Source of the DNA: Nitrincola iocasae
GTDB taxonomy: Bacteria > Pseudomonadota > Gammaproteobacteria > Pseudomonadales > Balneatricaceae
Direction: 5' to 3'
DNA length: 64,000 nt
NCBI RefSeq assembly: GCF_008727795.1
Contig: NZ_CP044222.1
Coordinates: forward strand, 496,001-560,000
A program made the position numbers and the translations under genes. Positions 15,731 through 23,979 of the stretch are shown piece after piece; within the stretch, counting starts at the first letter, position 1; each line of letters begins with the position of its first letter. The notes under the pieces were generated by a model, which was not told where the DNA came from, searched no databases, and worked only from the letters and a program-made list of their open reading frames with translations.

Positions 15731-17161
15731 CAGGCTGATTCCCAGTACTGGCCAGACGCCTACTTTTTGATAAGGTGTCTGACCCTGCATGGACGGGATG
15801 CTTGCACTGAGTACACCGGGCTGTTTTCGGCTGAGTCGTTGGTTGAGGCCTCCATCCGGGGCAATGACGGCGGTGATGCCGTCGTTGGTGCCGCGAATTA
15901 CCCAGCGCCCGTTCTCCAGTGCGCGCATGCGGGCTATTTGCAGGTGTTGTTCGGCGGCAAGTGAGTCACCAAACCAGGCATCATTGGATACCGTTAAAAT
16001 CAAGTCGCTATTCATCGCCGAGCGTCGGGTCAGTTCTGGATAGGCAATTTCATAGCAGATAAGGGTCGCTAGTTGGGTTTGTCCTACTTGCAGCATCAGA
16101 TCGGTGTGCTCTGGCAGGCTGAATTCGGACATCGGCAGGTCAAAGAAATCGATCAGTCCGCGCAGCTGCTGCTCCAGCGGCACATATTCACCAAACGGAA
16201 CCAGACGCTGCTTATGGTAGACGCCATTGCCCTGGCTGAAAATACCCAGGCTGTTATGAAAGCGTCTGATGTCAGGGTTGTCAGTGTCATAGGTCATAAA
16301 CGGAAACCCGCTGATCAGTGTGGTGCCAATGGTATTCAAATGACTGAAAAAGTCCTCAGTGTAAGGTGCTGCCTGATAGTAGAGGCTTGGTATGGCCGTT
16401 TCCGGCCATACAATCAGATCATGGTCTTGGTAGGGCTTACTGAGGTCAATATGCTGTTGCAATATTGCCTCCAACTGGCTGGAATCCCATTTTTCATGCT
16501 GGGAAATATTGGGTTGCACCAGGGCAACTTGCAGGTGGGGTACAGGTTTTTCGCTGGTCCAACTGCTTGGAAGACTTAAGCTCAGTAAGGGGAGTGCCAG
16601 TGCCAGAAATAACGGCTTGGAAGAGCGTTGGGTGATAGCCTGGACGCTACCGATCGCCAGGCAAAGCGTCATCAGCGATAAGCCCCACACTCCCGATAAT
16701 CCAGCCAGTGATTTAAGCGGAGTATCCAGCCAGGTGTAGCCGAGTAGCAGCCAGGGAAAACCGGTGAGAAACCAGCTGCGCAACCACTCAAATCCTATCC
16801 ATACAGCAATAAAACCTAGCCATGAGGTCGTTTTACTGTGGAAGATACGCACTAAAAGCCAGGCTTGTAAGGCGAACAACAGTGCCAGTGCCATAACAAA
16901 GAGACTGGTGGCGAGTGTCGCCAGTAGCACTGAAGCGCCGCCATAGACATGGATGCTAACCCAGACCCAGGAGACCCCGGCTCCGAAGAATCCGCAGCCG
17001 TAACACCAGCCAATCCAGGCTGCTTTGAGTGGTTGGATATCTTTTAGTAGTAGAAAAAGAGCCGCTGGGCTAATCAGTGCAAACAGGGGCAGGCTGAACG
17101 GCGCGAATGCAAATACAGCCAAAGCACCGCTCAGCAATGCCCCTGCAGTCCGGATCATCAA
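15662..17161 (-). CDS. lnt: Apolipoprotein N-acyltransferase
   Basis: Lnt adds the third acyl chain to the N-terminal Cys of lipoproteins in the inner membrane, from phospholipid donors. The 499 residues start with five to six membrane spans (residues ~5-200), followed by a periplasmic nitrilase-like domain. The catalytic triad is visible as Glu254 (VWPETAIP), Lys317 (HKQRLVPFGEY) and Cys369 (TLICYEIAYPE). A final span near residues 475-490 precedes the C terminus. It starts directly at the corC stop in the ybeZ-ybeY-ybeX-lnt operon and overlaps the convergent DUF1451 gene by 69 bases. Confidence 0.96.
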   Translation of the reverse strand: MMIRTAGALLSGALAVFAFAPFSLPLFALISPAALFLLLKDIQPLKAAWIGWCYGCGFFGAGVSWVWVSIHVYGGASVLLATLATSLFVMALALLFALQAWLLVRIFHSKTTSWLGFIAVWIGFEWLRSWFLTGFPWLLLGYTWLDTPLKSLAGLSGVWGLSLMTLCLAIGSVQAITQRSSKPLFLALALPLLSLSLPSSWTSEKPVPHLQVALVQPNISQHEKWDSSQLEAILQQHIDLSKPYQDHDLIVWPETAIPSLYYQAAPYTEDFFSHLNTIGTTLISGFPFMTYDTDNPDIRRFHNSLGIFSQGNGVYHKQRLVPFGEYVPLEQQLRGLIDFFDLPMSEFSLPEHTDLMLQVGQTQLATLICYEIAYPELTRRSAMNSDLILTVSNDAWFGDSLAAEQHLQIARMRALENGRWVIRGTNDGITAVIAPDGGLNQRLSRKQPGVLSASIPSMQGQTPYQKVGVWPVLGISLLLLLLGLWPRPWRAFKDHAMTG

Positions 17162-18004
17162 TCAGACTTCCTCAGGGGTAACCTGTAATAAGCGGATGCG
17201 GCGATTGTCGGCAGAGATGACACTGAAGGCGAGACCTTCAAGCGAAACAGCTTCGCCTTTGCAAGGCAGGCGCCCGAAGCTCTGGGTAATGATGCCACCA
17301 ATGGTATCGAATTCTTCATCTGAAAATTCACTATTGAAAAATTCGTTGAAATCATCAATCGGTGTCAGCGCCTTGACCAGATAACCTTTGTCATCCAAAG
17401 CTTTGATATTGCCTTCGTTTTCATCCTCATCATGCTCGTCTTCAATCTCGCCGACGATTTGCTCCAGTACATCTTCAATGGTGATCAGACCAGATATGCC
17501 GCCATACTCATCAACCACGATGGCCATGTGGTTGCGTGTTCCTCGAAACTCCCGTAGCAGCACGTTCAGGCGCTTGCCTTCGGGAATGAATACGGCTGGA
17601 CGCAGGCAGTTGGCCAGGCTGAAGTTTTCCAGATTACCTTCCAGCATATAGGTCAACAGGTCTTTGGCCAGCAGTATGCCAACGACTTCATCCGGGTTTT
17701 CACCGCAGACCGGAAAGCGCGAATGGGCCGTTTCAATAATGACGGGCAGAAAATCTGCTGGACACTGGTTGATCTGGACCATGGTGACTTGCGAGCGCGG
17801 AATCATCGCATCGCGCACTTTCATGTCAGAAACCTGCATGGCGCCTTCAATGATACTCAGGGCGTCATTATCAAGCACTCCGGCTTCAGCCGCTTCGTAC
17901 AGGCCGCTGATCAGATCTTCACGTGTGGGTGGCTCGTCTGAGAAGGCTTGAGCTAATTTTCCTAGCCAGCCTTTACTGACGGCGCCCGATCGGTCTTCGC
18001 TCAT
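17162..18004 (-). CDS. corC: CBS-domain transporter-associated protein CorC/YbeX
   Basis: A 280-residue cytosolic protein with two CBS domains (residues ~65-185, including VRDAMIPRSQV and HMAIVVDEYGGISGLITIEDVLEQIVGEI) and a C-terminal CorC/HlyC domain (residues ~205-278, DEEFDTIGGIITQSFGRLPCKGE). It is linked to Mg2+/Co2+ efflux in Salmonella and to ribosome metabolism in E. coli. It sits between ybeY (8-base gap) and lnt. The start region MSEDRSGAVSKGW is family-like. Confidence 0.93.
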   Translation of the reverse strand: MSEDRSGAVSKGWLGKLAQAFSDEPPTREDLISGLYEAAEAGVLDNDALSIIEGAMQVSDMKVRDAMIPRSQVTMVQINQCPADFLPVIIETAHSRFPVCGENPDEVVGILLAKDLLTYMLEGNLENFSLANCLRPAVFIPEGKRLNVLLREFRGTRNHMAIVVDEYGGISGLITIEDVLEQIVGEIEDEHDEDENEGNIKALDDKGYLVKALTPIDDFNEFFNSEFSDEEFDTIGGIITQSFGRLPCKGEAVSLEGLAFSVISADNRRIRLLQVTPEEV

Positions 18005-18012
18005 GATGTCCT

Positions 18013-18468
18013 CTAAGCGGATAAATAAGGGTTAGATATGTCCAGTTGAGCCAGTAAAGACACTTCAAGTGCTTCCATGGCTTCGGCATCATCGTCATTT
18101 ATATGATCGAATCCGATCAGATGCAAGACTCCGTGGATCACCATGTGAGCCCAATGAGCCGCCAGTTGCTTCTGTTGCTCCTCAGCCTCAGCGGCAACTA
18201 CCTTTGCGCAGATGGCCAGATCACCGATCAGATGGGTCTCTATACCCGGTGGGGCTTCGAACGGAAAGGATAGCACGTTGGTAGGTTTATCCTGGCCGCG
18301 CCAAGTGAGATTGAGCTCACGGCTTTCTTCCGGAGAGACGATGCGGATGCAGACTTCGGCTTGCTCTAGTCGGCCAGACAGGGCAGTGTTTACCCAGCGT
18401 TGAAAGGCGGCTTCATCTGGTAAGACCTGGTCTTCCACGGCAATCTGTATATCGACATCAAACGGCAT
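18013..18468 (-). CDS. ybeY: Endoribonuclease YbeY
   Basis: YbeY is a metal-dependent RNase for 16S rRNA 3'-end maturation and 70S quality control. The 151 residues contain the family motif H-x3-H-x5-H as HGVLHLIGFDH, with His112, His116 and His122 binding zinc. The preceding PTNVLSFPFE and ELNLTWRGQDKPTN segments are also diagnostic. The start overlaps the ybeZ stop by 1 base, consistent with coupling. Confidence 0.96.
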   Translation of the reverse strand: MPFDVDIQIAVEDQVLPDEAAFQRWVNTALSGRLEQAEVCIRIVSPEESRELNLTWRGQDKPTNVLSFPFEAPPGIETHLIGDLAICAKVVAAEAEEQQKQLAAHWAHMVIHGVLHLIGFDHINDDDAEAMEALEVSLLAQLDISNPYLSA

Positions 18469-19484
18469 CAGTGCTGATCTCTGCGATGGTTGTTTTGAGG
18501 GTTGTTTTGTCCGGCTTCCAGTTTTTCATAGCGATCATAAGCCAGAACGATGTGTTGTACCAGTGGGTGTCTGACGACATCCTTGGCGCTGAAGTGAGTG
18601 AAGCCTATGCCCTCTACCCCCTTGAGTACTTCGATCGCATGCACCAGGCCCGAGCGCACACCTTTGGGCAGGTCTATCTGGGTAACATCGCCGGTAATGA
18701 CCGCTGTCGAGCCAAAGCCTATGCGTGTCAGGAACATTTTCATCTGTTCGCGGGTGGTGTTTTGGCTTTCATCCAGAATCACGAAAGAGCCGTTCAGCGT
18801 TCGGCCACGCATATAGGCTAAAGGCGCGATTTCAATGACGTTTTTTTCAATCAGGCGGGCGACTTTTTCAATACCGATCATTTCATAAAGTGCATCATAA
18901 AGTGGACGCAGGTAAGGATCGACCTTCTGTGACAAGTCGCCTGGCAGGAAGCCTAATTTTTCTCCGGCTTCTACGGCAGGCCTGACCAGCAGGATGCGGC
19001 TGACTTCTTCCCGTTCCAGCGCTTCGACAGCACAGGCAACAGCCAGGTATGTTTTGCCGGTACCGGCTGGTCCTATACCGAAGTTGATATCAAGAGTCTG
19101 TACAGATTGCACATATTTTTTCTGATTGTCACTGCGAGGACGAATCTGCATTTTTCGAGTACGGATAGTCAGGTCGCGGTCTGTGATGGTGCTGGCAGGC
19201 AGGCGCATTTCGGCACCTGTTTGTTTCAATGCCAAGTGGATCTGGGCGGGTGTCAAATCTATGCCCTGGCAGGCTTCCTGATACAACTGTAGTAAAATTG
19301 GCTTGAACGTCTGGCAGGTTTCAGGATCACCTATCAACTGAACGTGATTGCCACGGTGCAATACTTCTATTCCCAGCCGTTCTTCCATCAGCAGTATATG
19401 CTCGTTGAGCTGGCCGCATAGGTTGGCCAGCGCAGCGGGATTGTCTGGTTCGAGTAAAAAACTGAGTGTAGTGGGGTTAGCCAA
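18468..19484 (-). CDS. ybeZ: PhoH-like ATPase YbeZ
   Basis: A 338-residue cytosolic P-loop ATPase of the PhoH family that works with YbeY in rRNA/RNA metabolism. Walker A is GPAGTGKT (residues 138-145), and the Walker B region is GSFVILDESQN. The N-terminal ~100 residues form a KH-like region typical of YbeZ. It lies 28 bases downstream of miaB; that gap contains the perfect palindrome CCGGCATGCCGG (19500-19511). The operon runs miaB, ybeZ, ybeY, corC, lnt. Confidence 0.95.
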   Translation of the reverse strand: MANPTTLSFLLEPDNPAALANLCGQLNEHILLMEERLGIEVLHRGNHVQLIGDPETCQTFKPILLQLYQEACQGIDLTPAQIHLALKQTGAEMRLPASTITDRDLTIRTRKMQIRPRSDNQKKYVQSVQTLDINFGIGPAGTGKTYLAVACAVEALEREEVSRILLVRPAVEAGEKLGFLPGDLSQKVDPYLRPLYDALYEMIGIEKVARLIEKNVIEIAPLAYMRGRTLNGSFVILDESQNTTREQMKMFLTRIGFGSTAVITGDVTQIDLPKGVRSGLVHAIEVLKGVEGIGFTHFSAKDVVRHPLVQHIVLAYDRYEKLEAGQNNPQNNHRRDQH

Positions 19485-19512
19485 ATCAATATCCTGAAGC
19501 CGGCATGCCGGA

Positions 19513-20862
19513 TTAGTGGGTTGTGTCGAGTTCGGAGCTGACTAGTTCGCCGATCAGTGAGTTAGCGTAGGCCTGAACAATTTTCACATCGGCAAAATGG
19601 CCGATCAGGTCGGGGTTGTCACTACGAAAATTGACTACACGGTTGTTTTCGGTGCGGCCTGAGAGTTGGCCCGGGTCTTTTTTTGAGTAGCCATTGACCA
19701 GAATACGCTCAACCTTACCCACCATGCGGCGGCTGATCGCCATGGCCTGCTGGGTGATACGATGCTGCAGCAGGCTGAGGCGCTGTTTTTTCACCTCATC
19801 ATCGACATTGTCGGGCAGGTCGGCAGCCGGTGTGCCTGGTCTGCGACTGTAGATGAAGCTGAATGAAGCATCAAAGCCGATGTCATCAATCAACTTCATC
19901 GTGGCTTCAAAATCAGCCTCTGTTTCATTGGGAAAGCCGATAATAAAATCTGATGAGAAACTGATCTCAGGGCGCAGTTTGCGGATACGGCGTAGCTTGG
20001 ACTTGTATTCCAGTGCGGTATGACCACGCTTCATCGCCATCAGTATCCGATCTGAACCACTCTGTACCGGTAGGTGCAAATGATTGACCAGCTCGGGAAC
20101 CTCGCCATAAACATCAATCAGGCTATCGCTGAACTCTACCGGATGCGAGGTGGTGAAACGTATCCGGTCGATACCGTCAATCGTGGCAACACGCCGAATG
20201 AGTTCGGCCAGGTCAACTTCATCGCCTTGAGGTGTATCACCTCGATAAGCATTGACGTTCTGCCCCAGCAGGTTGACTTCGCGGACACCCTGATCAGCCA
20301 GTTCCTGGCATTCATTCAGCACATCCTGTAGTGGGCGACTGACTTCTTCACCACGGGTGTATGGCACTACACAGAAGGTACAGTATTTGCTGCAGCCTTC
20401 CATAATGGAGACGAACGCTTCAGCGCCTTCTGCACGTGGTGCGGGAAGCCTGTCGAATTTTTCGATTTCCGGAAAGCTGATATCGACGATACCAACGCTG
20501 CCTTTGCGGCTTTCGTTGATCATCTCCGGTAAGCGGTGCAAGGTTTGTGGGCCAAAAATCATATCGACATAGGGTGCCCGGTCACGAATTGCATTACCTT
20601 CCTGACTGGCAACGCAGCCACCCACGCCAATAATCAGCTCTGGACGCTGTTCTTTTAGCTTGCGCCAGCGCCCAAGCTGATGGAATACTTTTTCCTGAGC
20701 CTTTTCACGAATAGAGCAGGTGTTGAGTAGCAGTATATCGGCTTCATCAGCGTTGTCCGTTAGCTCCAGCGCGTGACTATCGCCCAGCAGATCGGCCATA
20801 CGGGAAGAATCATATTCGTTCATCTGACAACCATGCGTCTTGATAAACAGTTTTTTGCTCAT
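19513..20862 (-). CDS. miaB: tRNA-2-methylthio-N6-dimethylallyladenosine synthase
   Basis: MiaB is a radical-SAM methylthiotransferase that adds the 2-methylthio group to i6A37 of tRNAs. The 449 residues show the three-domain layout. The UPF0004 domain has cluster cysteines in KTHGCQMNEYDS, LNTCSIREKA and GVGGCVASQ; the radical SAM domain has the CxxxCxxC motif within GCSKYCTFCVVPYTRG; and there is a C-terminal TRAM domain (residues ~375-440). It heads the minus-strand operon. The ATG start at 20862 gives the standard MSKKLFIKTHGC opening. Confidence 0.97.
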   Translation of the reverse strand: MSKKLFIKTHGCQMNEYDSSRMADLLGDSHALELTDNADEADILLLNTCSIREKAQEKVFHQLGRWRKLKEQRPELIIGVGGCVASQEGNAIRDRAPYVDMIFGPQTLHRLPEMINESRKGSVGIVDISFPEIEKFDRLPAPRAEGAEAFVSIMEGCSKYCTFCVVPYTRGEEVSRPLQDVLNECQELADQGVREVNLLGQNVNAYRGDTPQGDEVDLAELIRRVATIDGIDRIRFTTSHPVEFSDSLIDVYGEVPELVNHLHLPVQSGSDRILMAMKRGHTALEYKSKLRRIRKLRPEISFSSDFIIGFPNETEADFEATMKLIDDIGFDASFSFIYSRRPGTPAADLPDNVDDEVKKQRLSLLQHRITQQAMAISRRMVGKVERILVNGYSKKDPGQLSGRTENNRVVNFRSDNPDLIGHFADVKIVQAYANSLIGELVSSELDTTH

Positions 20863-21044
20863 GTGTTACCTGCAATCCGGACTTGGGTTTTTAAATAGGG
20901 CGGTAATTATAGCTGACGAGTCGCTGACTCGCTACACGCTGTCTATTTTATGAACAGTTTTTATCATCGGCTTGAAACTGACCAGTATCGCCCCGATTTA
21001 TGACTAATACGCTATTTATTTTAAACCGGAGTGAAGAGAATTTT

Positions 21045-21368
21045 ATGGCTGCTGAAGAACCTATCTACCGAGTCGCCTTTGTGAATCAGGATAAGGTGTA
21101 TGAGTTGTATGTGCGGCATGTGTTTCAGAGCGATCTCTGGGGCTTTCTTGAGCTGGAAGGCTTTGTGTTTGGTTCACGTTCCGAATTAGTCGTGGACCCC
21201 TCTGAGGAAAAACTACGTCAGCAGTTTGGTGAAGTGAAGCGAACTTATGTGCCTGTGCATGCCGTTATTCGCATCGATGAGGTGCGTCAGAGTGGTGTGG
21301 CAAAAATCAGTGATGCCAAGGGAACAATTACCCAGTTTCCAGTAATGCCACCCAAAAAATCAACCTGA
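21045..21368 (+). CDS. DUF1820 family protein
   Basis: A 107-residue cytosolic protein of unknown function, recognisable by its pattern EEPIYRVAFVNQDKVYELY, then FLELEGFVFG and a VHAVIRIDEV segment. This family is found in Pseudomonas and relatives. I chose the ATG at 21045 because a GGAGTGAAGAG sequence precedes it; an in-frame ATG at 21000 has no ribosome-binding site. It is divergent from miaB, and a FleQ-box-like palindrome and fleQ follow, apparently as a separate unit. Confidence 0.85.
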   Translation: MAAEEPIYRVAFVNQDKVYELYVRHVFQSDLWGFLELEGFVFGSRSELVVDPSEEKLRQQFGEVKRTYVPVHAVIRIDEVRQSGVAKISDAKGTITQFPVMPPKKST

Positions 21369-21393
21369 TTGTAATGAATTAGGTGATTAAATA

Positions 21394-21407
21394 GTCAAAC
21401 TATTGAC
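21394..21407. promoter_or_regulatory. FleQ-box-like palindrome upstream of fleQ
   Basis: GTCAAACTATTGAC is a perfect inverted repeat (GTCAA/TTGAC with a 4-base centre). It matches 11 of 14 positions of the Pseudomonas FleQ consensus GTCANTAAATTGAC, including both outer half-sites. It lies 54 bases before the fleQ start, suggesting autoregulation. Confidence 0.45.
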
Positions 21408-21460
21408 GTAAATGGCCGTCCAAGGTAGTGTTGCCGCAGACATATTAGCCGGTTGCACGC

Positions 21461-22906
21461 ATGAATAGTAAATTTTCTGACGTTTTAGTCCTGGATGATG
21501 AGCCAGAACGCCAGCAGGCCCTGCAAACTTCACTGGAGTTTATGGGACTGAACTGTCATATTTTTGACTTTGTTACCTGGCTACAGCAGAGTCGGAATTT
21601 TGATTTATCCAAAATTGGATTGGTGATGATAGGTCATAGTAGTTTGCCTATTGCCTTAGATAAACTGATCACAGAGCTGCGTGTTGGTCAGCGTCCTTTA
21701 CCCAAGTTGCTGTTGTGTGAGTGGTCCGAGCTTAACTCCAGCGATCTTCAGCAACTGGGTATTCTGGGTAGCTTTCTGCCTCCCTATCGTTACAACACCT
21801 TTATTGATCTGTTGCATCGTTGTCATGTGTTTTTTAACCGTGAAGGTGCTGAGCACCAGCCCGCAGTCGACTGCGAGGGCTTCGTCGGTCAAAGTGAACG
21901 TATCTGCGCTATTCGTAACCTGATCGCGCAAGTGGCCTGTCGAGATGTCAGTGTATTAATTACCGGTGAGTCGGGAACCGGTAAAGAAGTGGTGGCGCGC
22001 GGACTGCATCAGCATTCCCCCCGTTGTGATAAGCCCTTTGTGCCGGTGAATTGTGGTGCTATTCCTTCAGAATTATTAGAGAGCGAGCTGTTCGGGCATG
22101 AAAAAGGTGCGTTTACTGGTGCCATCAGCAGTCGTGCCGGGCGTTTTGAATTGGCCGATGGTGGTACGTTGTTTCTGGATGAAATTGGCGATATGCCCTT
22201 GCCGATGCAGGTAAAGCTCTTGCGAGTGTTGCAGGAACGCCAGTTTGAGCGGGTGGGTGGTAGCCGCACACTGGAGGTGGATGTGCGTATCATTACCGCC
22301 ACGCATAAAAATCTGGAAGAGATGATTATTACCGGCGAATTTCGCGAAGACTTGTACTATCGGCTGAATGTATTTCCGATCGAAATGCCACCATTGAGAG
22401 AACGTGTGGTGGATCTGCCTTTGTTAATTGCTGAGTTTTCCAAGCGCCTTGAGTCTCAGGGATTGGGCGGATTACAGTTTCTTCCCGATGCACTGGAGTC
22501 CTTACGGCGTCATCCCTGGCCTGGCAACGTTCGGGAACTGTCCAACTTACTTGAACGCCTTGCCATTATTCATCCTGTCGGGGTTATCGGTGTGTCCGAA
22601 TTGCCGCCGAAGTTTCGCCATGTAGATGAGCCAGATCCTGCACGTTATGACGTTTCTAATGCTCCCCTACATAGTGAATCTGACACTCAGGCCTTGAGTC
22701 AGTCTGCTGCAAGAATGGATACAGGCCTGCGCTCTTGGGAACAGGGTATGGATCTTAAGCAGTATCTCGAAAGCATGGAACAGCAGTTGATTGAGCAGGC
22801 ACTGGATCAATCCGCTCAGGTGGTTGCCCGAGCCGCCCGGGTATTAGGTATACGCCGTACTACGCTCGTAGAGAAAATGCGTAAATATGGAATCGTGCGC
22901 TTATGA
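21461..22906 (+). CDS. fleQ: Flagellar master regulator FleQ/FlrA (sigma-54 activator)
   Basis: FleQ activates class II flagellar genes with sigma-54. The 481 residues have a receiver-like N-terminal domain (residues 1-125) with no phosphoacceptor Asp (the strand ends LVMIGHSS), an AAA+ domain with Walker A TGESGTGKE (residues 168-176), GAFTGA, and Walker B GGTLFLDEIGDMP, and a C-terminal Fis-type helix-turn-helix (RAARVLGIRRTTLVEKMRKYG). The ELLESELFGHEKGAFTGAIS and PIEMPPLRERV segments are very FleQ-like. The LFRS motif that binds c-di-GMP in P. aeruginosa FleQ is replaced here by DCEG (137-140), and the residue after Arg180 is Gly instead of Asn. It overlaps fleS by 4 bases (ATGA). Confidence 0.94.
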   Translation: MNSKFSDVLVLDDEPERQQALQTSLEFMGLNCHIFDFVTWLQQSRNFDLSKIGLVMIGHSSLPIALDKLITELRVGQRPLPKLLLCEWSELNSSDLQQLGILGSFLPPYRYNTFIDLLHRCHVFFNREGAEHQPAVDCEGFVGQSERICAIRNLIAQVACRDVSVLITGESGTGKEVVARGLHQHSPRCDKPFVPVNCGAIPSELLESELFGHEKGAFTGAISSRAGRFELADGGTLFLDEIGDMPLPMQVKLLRVLQERQFERVGGSRTLEVDVRIITATHKNLEEMIITGEFREDLYYRLNVFPIEMPPLRERVVDLPLLIAEFSKRLESQGLGGLQFLPDALESLRRHPWPGNVRELSNLLERLAIIHPVGVIGVSELPPKFRHVDEPDPARYDVSNAPLHSESDTQALSQSAARMDTGLRSWEQGMDLKQYLESMEQQLIEQALDQSAQVVARAARVLGIRRTTLVEKMRKYGIVRL

Positions 22907-23976
22907 ATCAAGAGAGTAATCAGGCTGTCACCGCACGCATTGCAGAACTGGAAGCCGAGGTTTCTGCATTAAAGTCAGAGCAACTGGCCCTGACGCGTTT
23001 GCGTAAACTGGTCAATCTGATGCCCACCGGATTCCTGGTGATCGATAATCGTGGGCGCATCAGCGAAACGAATCCCGCAGCTGAAAGTCTGCTGGGTGTT
23101 AACCTGCGTGAGCGCGCCTGGCTTGAAGTGATTCAGCAGTGTTTTGCACCGCGTCCGGACGATGGTCATGAGGTTTCTCTTAAGAATGGCCGCCGGATTT
23201 TGTTGTCAACCCAGGCCCTGCCTGATGAGCCAGGACAGTTGGTGTTCATGACGGATCAGACCCAGACTCGTGACCTGCAATCCAAGTTACACCACTATCA
23301 GCGCCTGTCAGAAATGGGGCGGATGATGGCATCGCTGGCCCATCAGGTCAGAACACCCCTGTCAGCTGCGTTGATTTATGCTTCACATCTGACCGCCGCT
23401 GAACTGTCAGATAATCAACGTCTACGCTTTGCCGGTAAGGTGCGGGTGCACCTAACGCATCTGGAGCAGCAGGTACGTGATATGCTGATTTTTGCTCGGG
23501 GGGAGACGCGTCTGGAAAACCGCGTATCAGCGGATGAGCTGTTGGCTCGGATTGAAGATCTGCTGGATCAGCCGCTGGCTCAGTATAATGCCGAATGTGA
23601 CTTTATCAATGCTGTAGGGGACGTCAGCCTGCAGTGTAACCTCGAGGCGCTGCTGGGTGCGGTGCTGAATCTGGTAAATAATGCGCTTCAGGCGACCGGG
23701 GAAGGTGCTGAGCTGCTAATCCGCCTGGATGCAGAGGAGGGTGGTGGGTTGCAGTTGAGCGTAACTGACAACGGTCCAGGGATGGATGCTGAGGCTATCA
23801 GTAAAGCGCTGGAGCCTTTTTATACCACCAAATCACACGGTACCGGCTTGGGGCTGGCTATTGCGCAGGTGATCGCTCGTGCTCATCACGGTCAATTTGA
23901 ACTGATTTCAGCCCCAGGTCAGGGCACACGAGCCGTGTTTCGGCTACCCTTACTCAAGTCGTCAACACAGGATTAA
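22903..23976 (+). CDS. fleS: Flagellar sensor kinase FleS/FlrB
   Basis: FleS is a soluble histidine kinase that phosphorylates FleR to switch on mid-stage flagellar genes (hook and basal-body parts). The 357 residues contain an N-terminal coiled coil (ARIAELEAEVSALKSEQLAL), a PAS domain (residues ~30-120), the H box SLAHQVRTPLSAAL with His147, and an ATPase domain with NLVNNALQA, DNGPGMD and GTGLGLAIAQ. There are no membrane spans. It is the middle gene of the fleQSR cluster, overlapping fleQ and ending 3 bases before fleR. Confidence 0.94.
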   Translation: MNQESNQAVTARIAELEAEVSALKSEQLALTRLRKLVNLMPTGFLVIDNRGRISETNPAAESLLGVNLRERAWLEVIQQCFAPRPDDGHEVSLKNGRRILLSTQALPDEPGQLVFMTDQTQTRDLQSKLHHYQRLSEMGRMMASLAHQVRTPLSAALIYASHLTAAELSDNQRLRFAGKVRVHLTHLEQQVRDMLIFARGETRLENRVSADELLARIEDLLDQPLAQYNAECDFINAVGDVSLQCNLEALLGAVLNLVNNALQATGEGAELLIRLDAEEGGGLQLSVTDNGPGMDAEAISKALEPFYTTKSHGTGLGLAIAQVIARAHHGQFELISAPGQGTRAVFRLPLLKSSTQD

Positions 23977-23979
23977 GCT

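Noticed and set aside
19500..19511. Palindrome CCGGCATGCCGG as a terminator between miaB and ybeZ
   Set aside because: It is short and has no loop room and no U tract, and the genes are expected to form one operon.
21000..21044. Upstream ATG for the DUF1820 gene
   Set aside because: There is no ribosome-binding site before it, whereas the ATG at 21045 has GGAGTGAAGAG; the extra residues do not fit the family.
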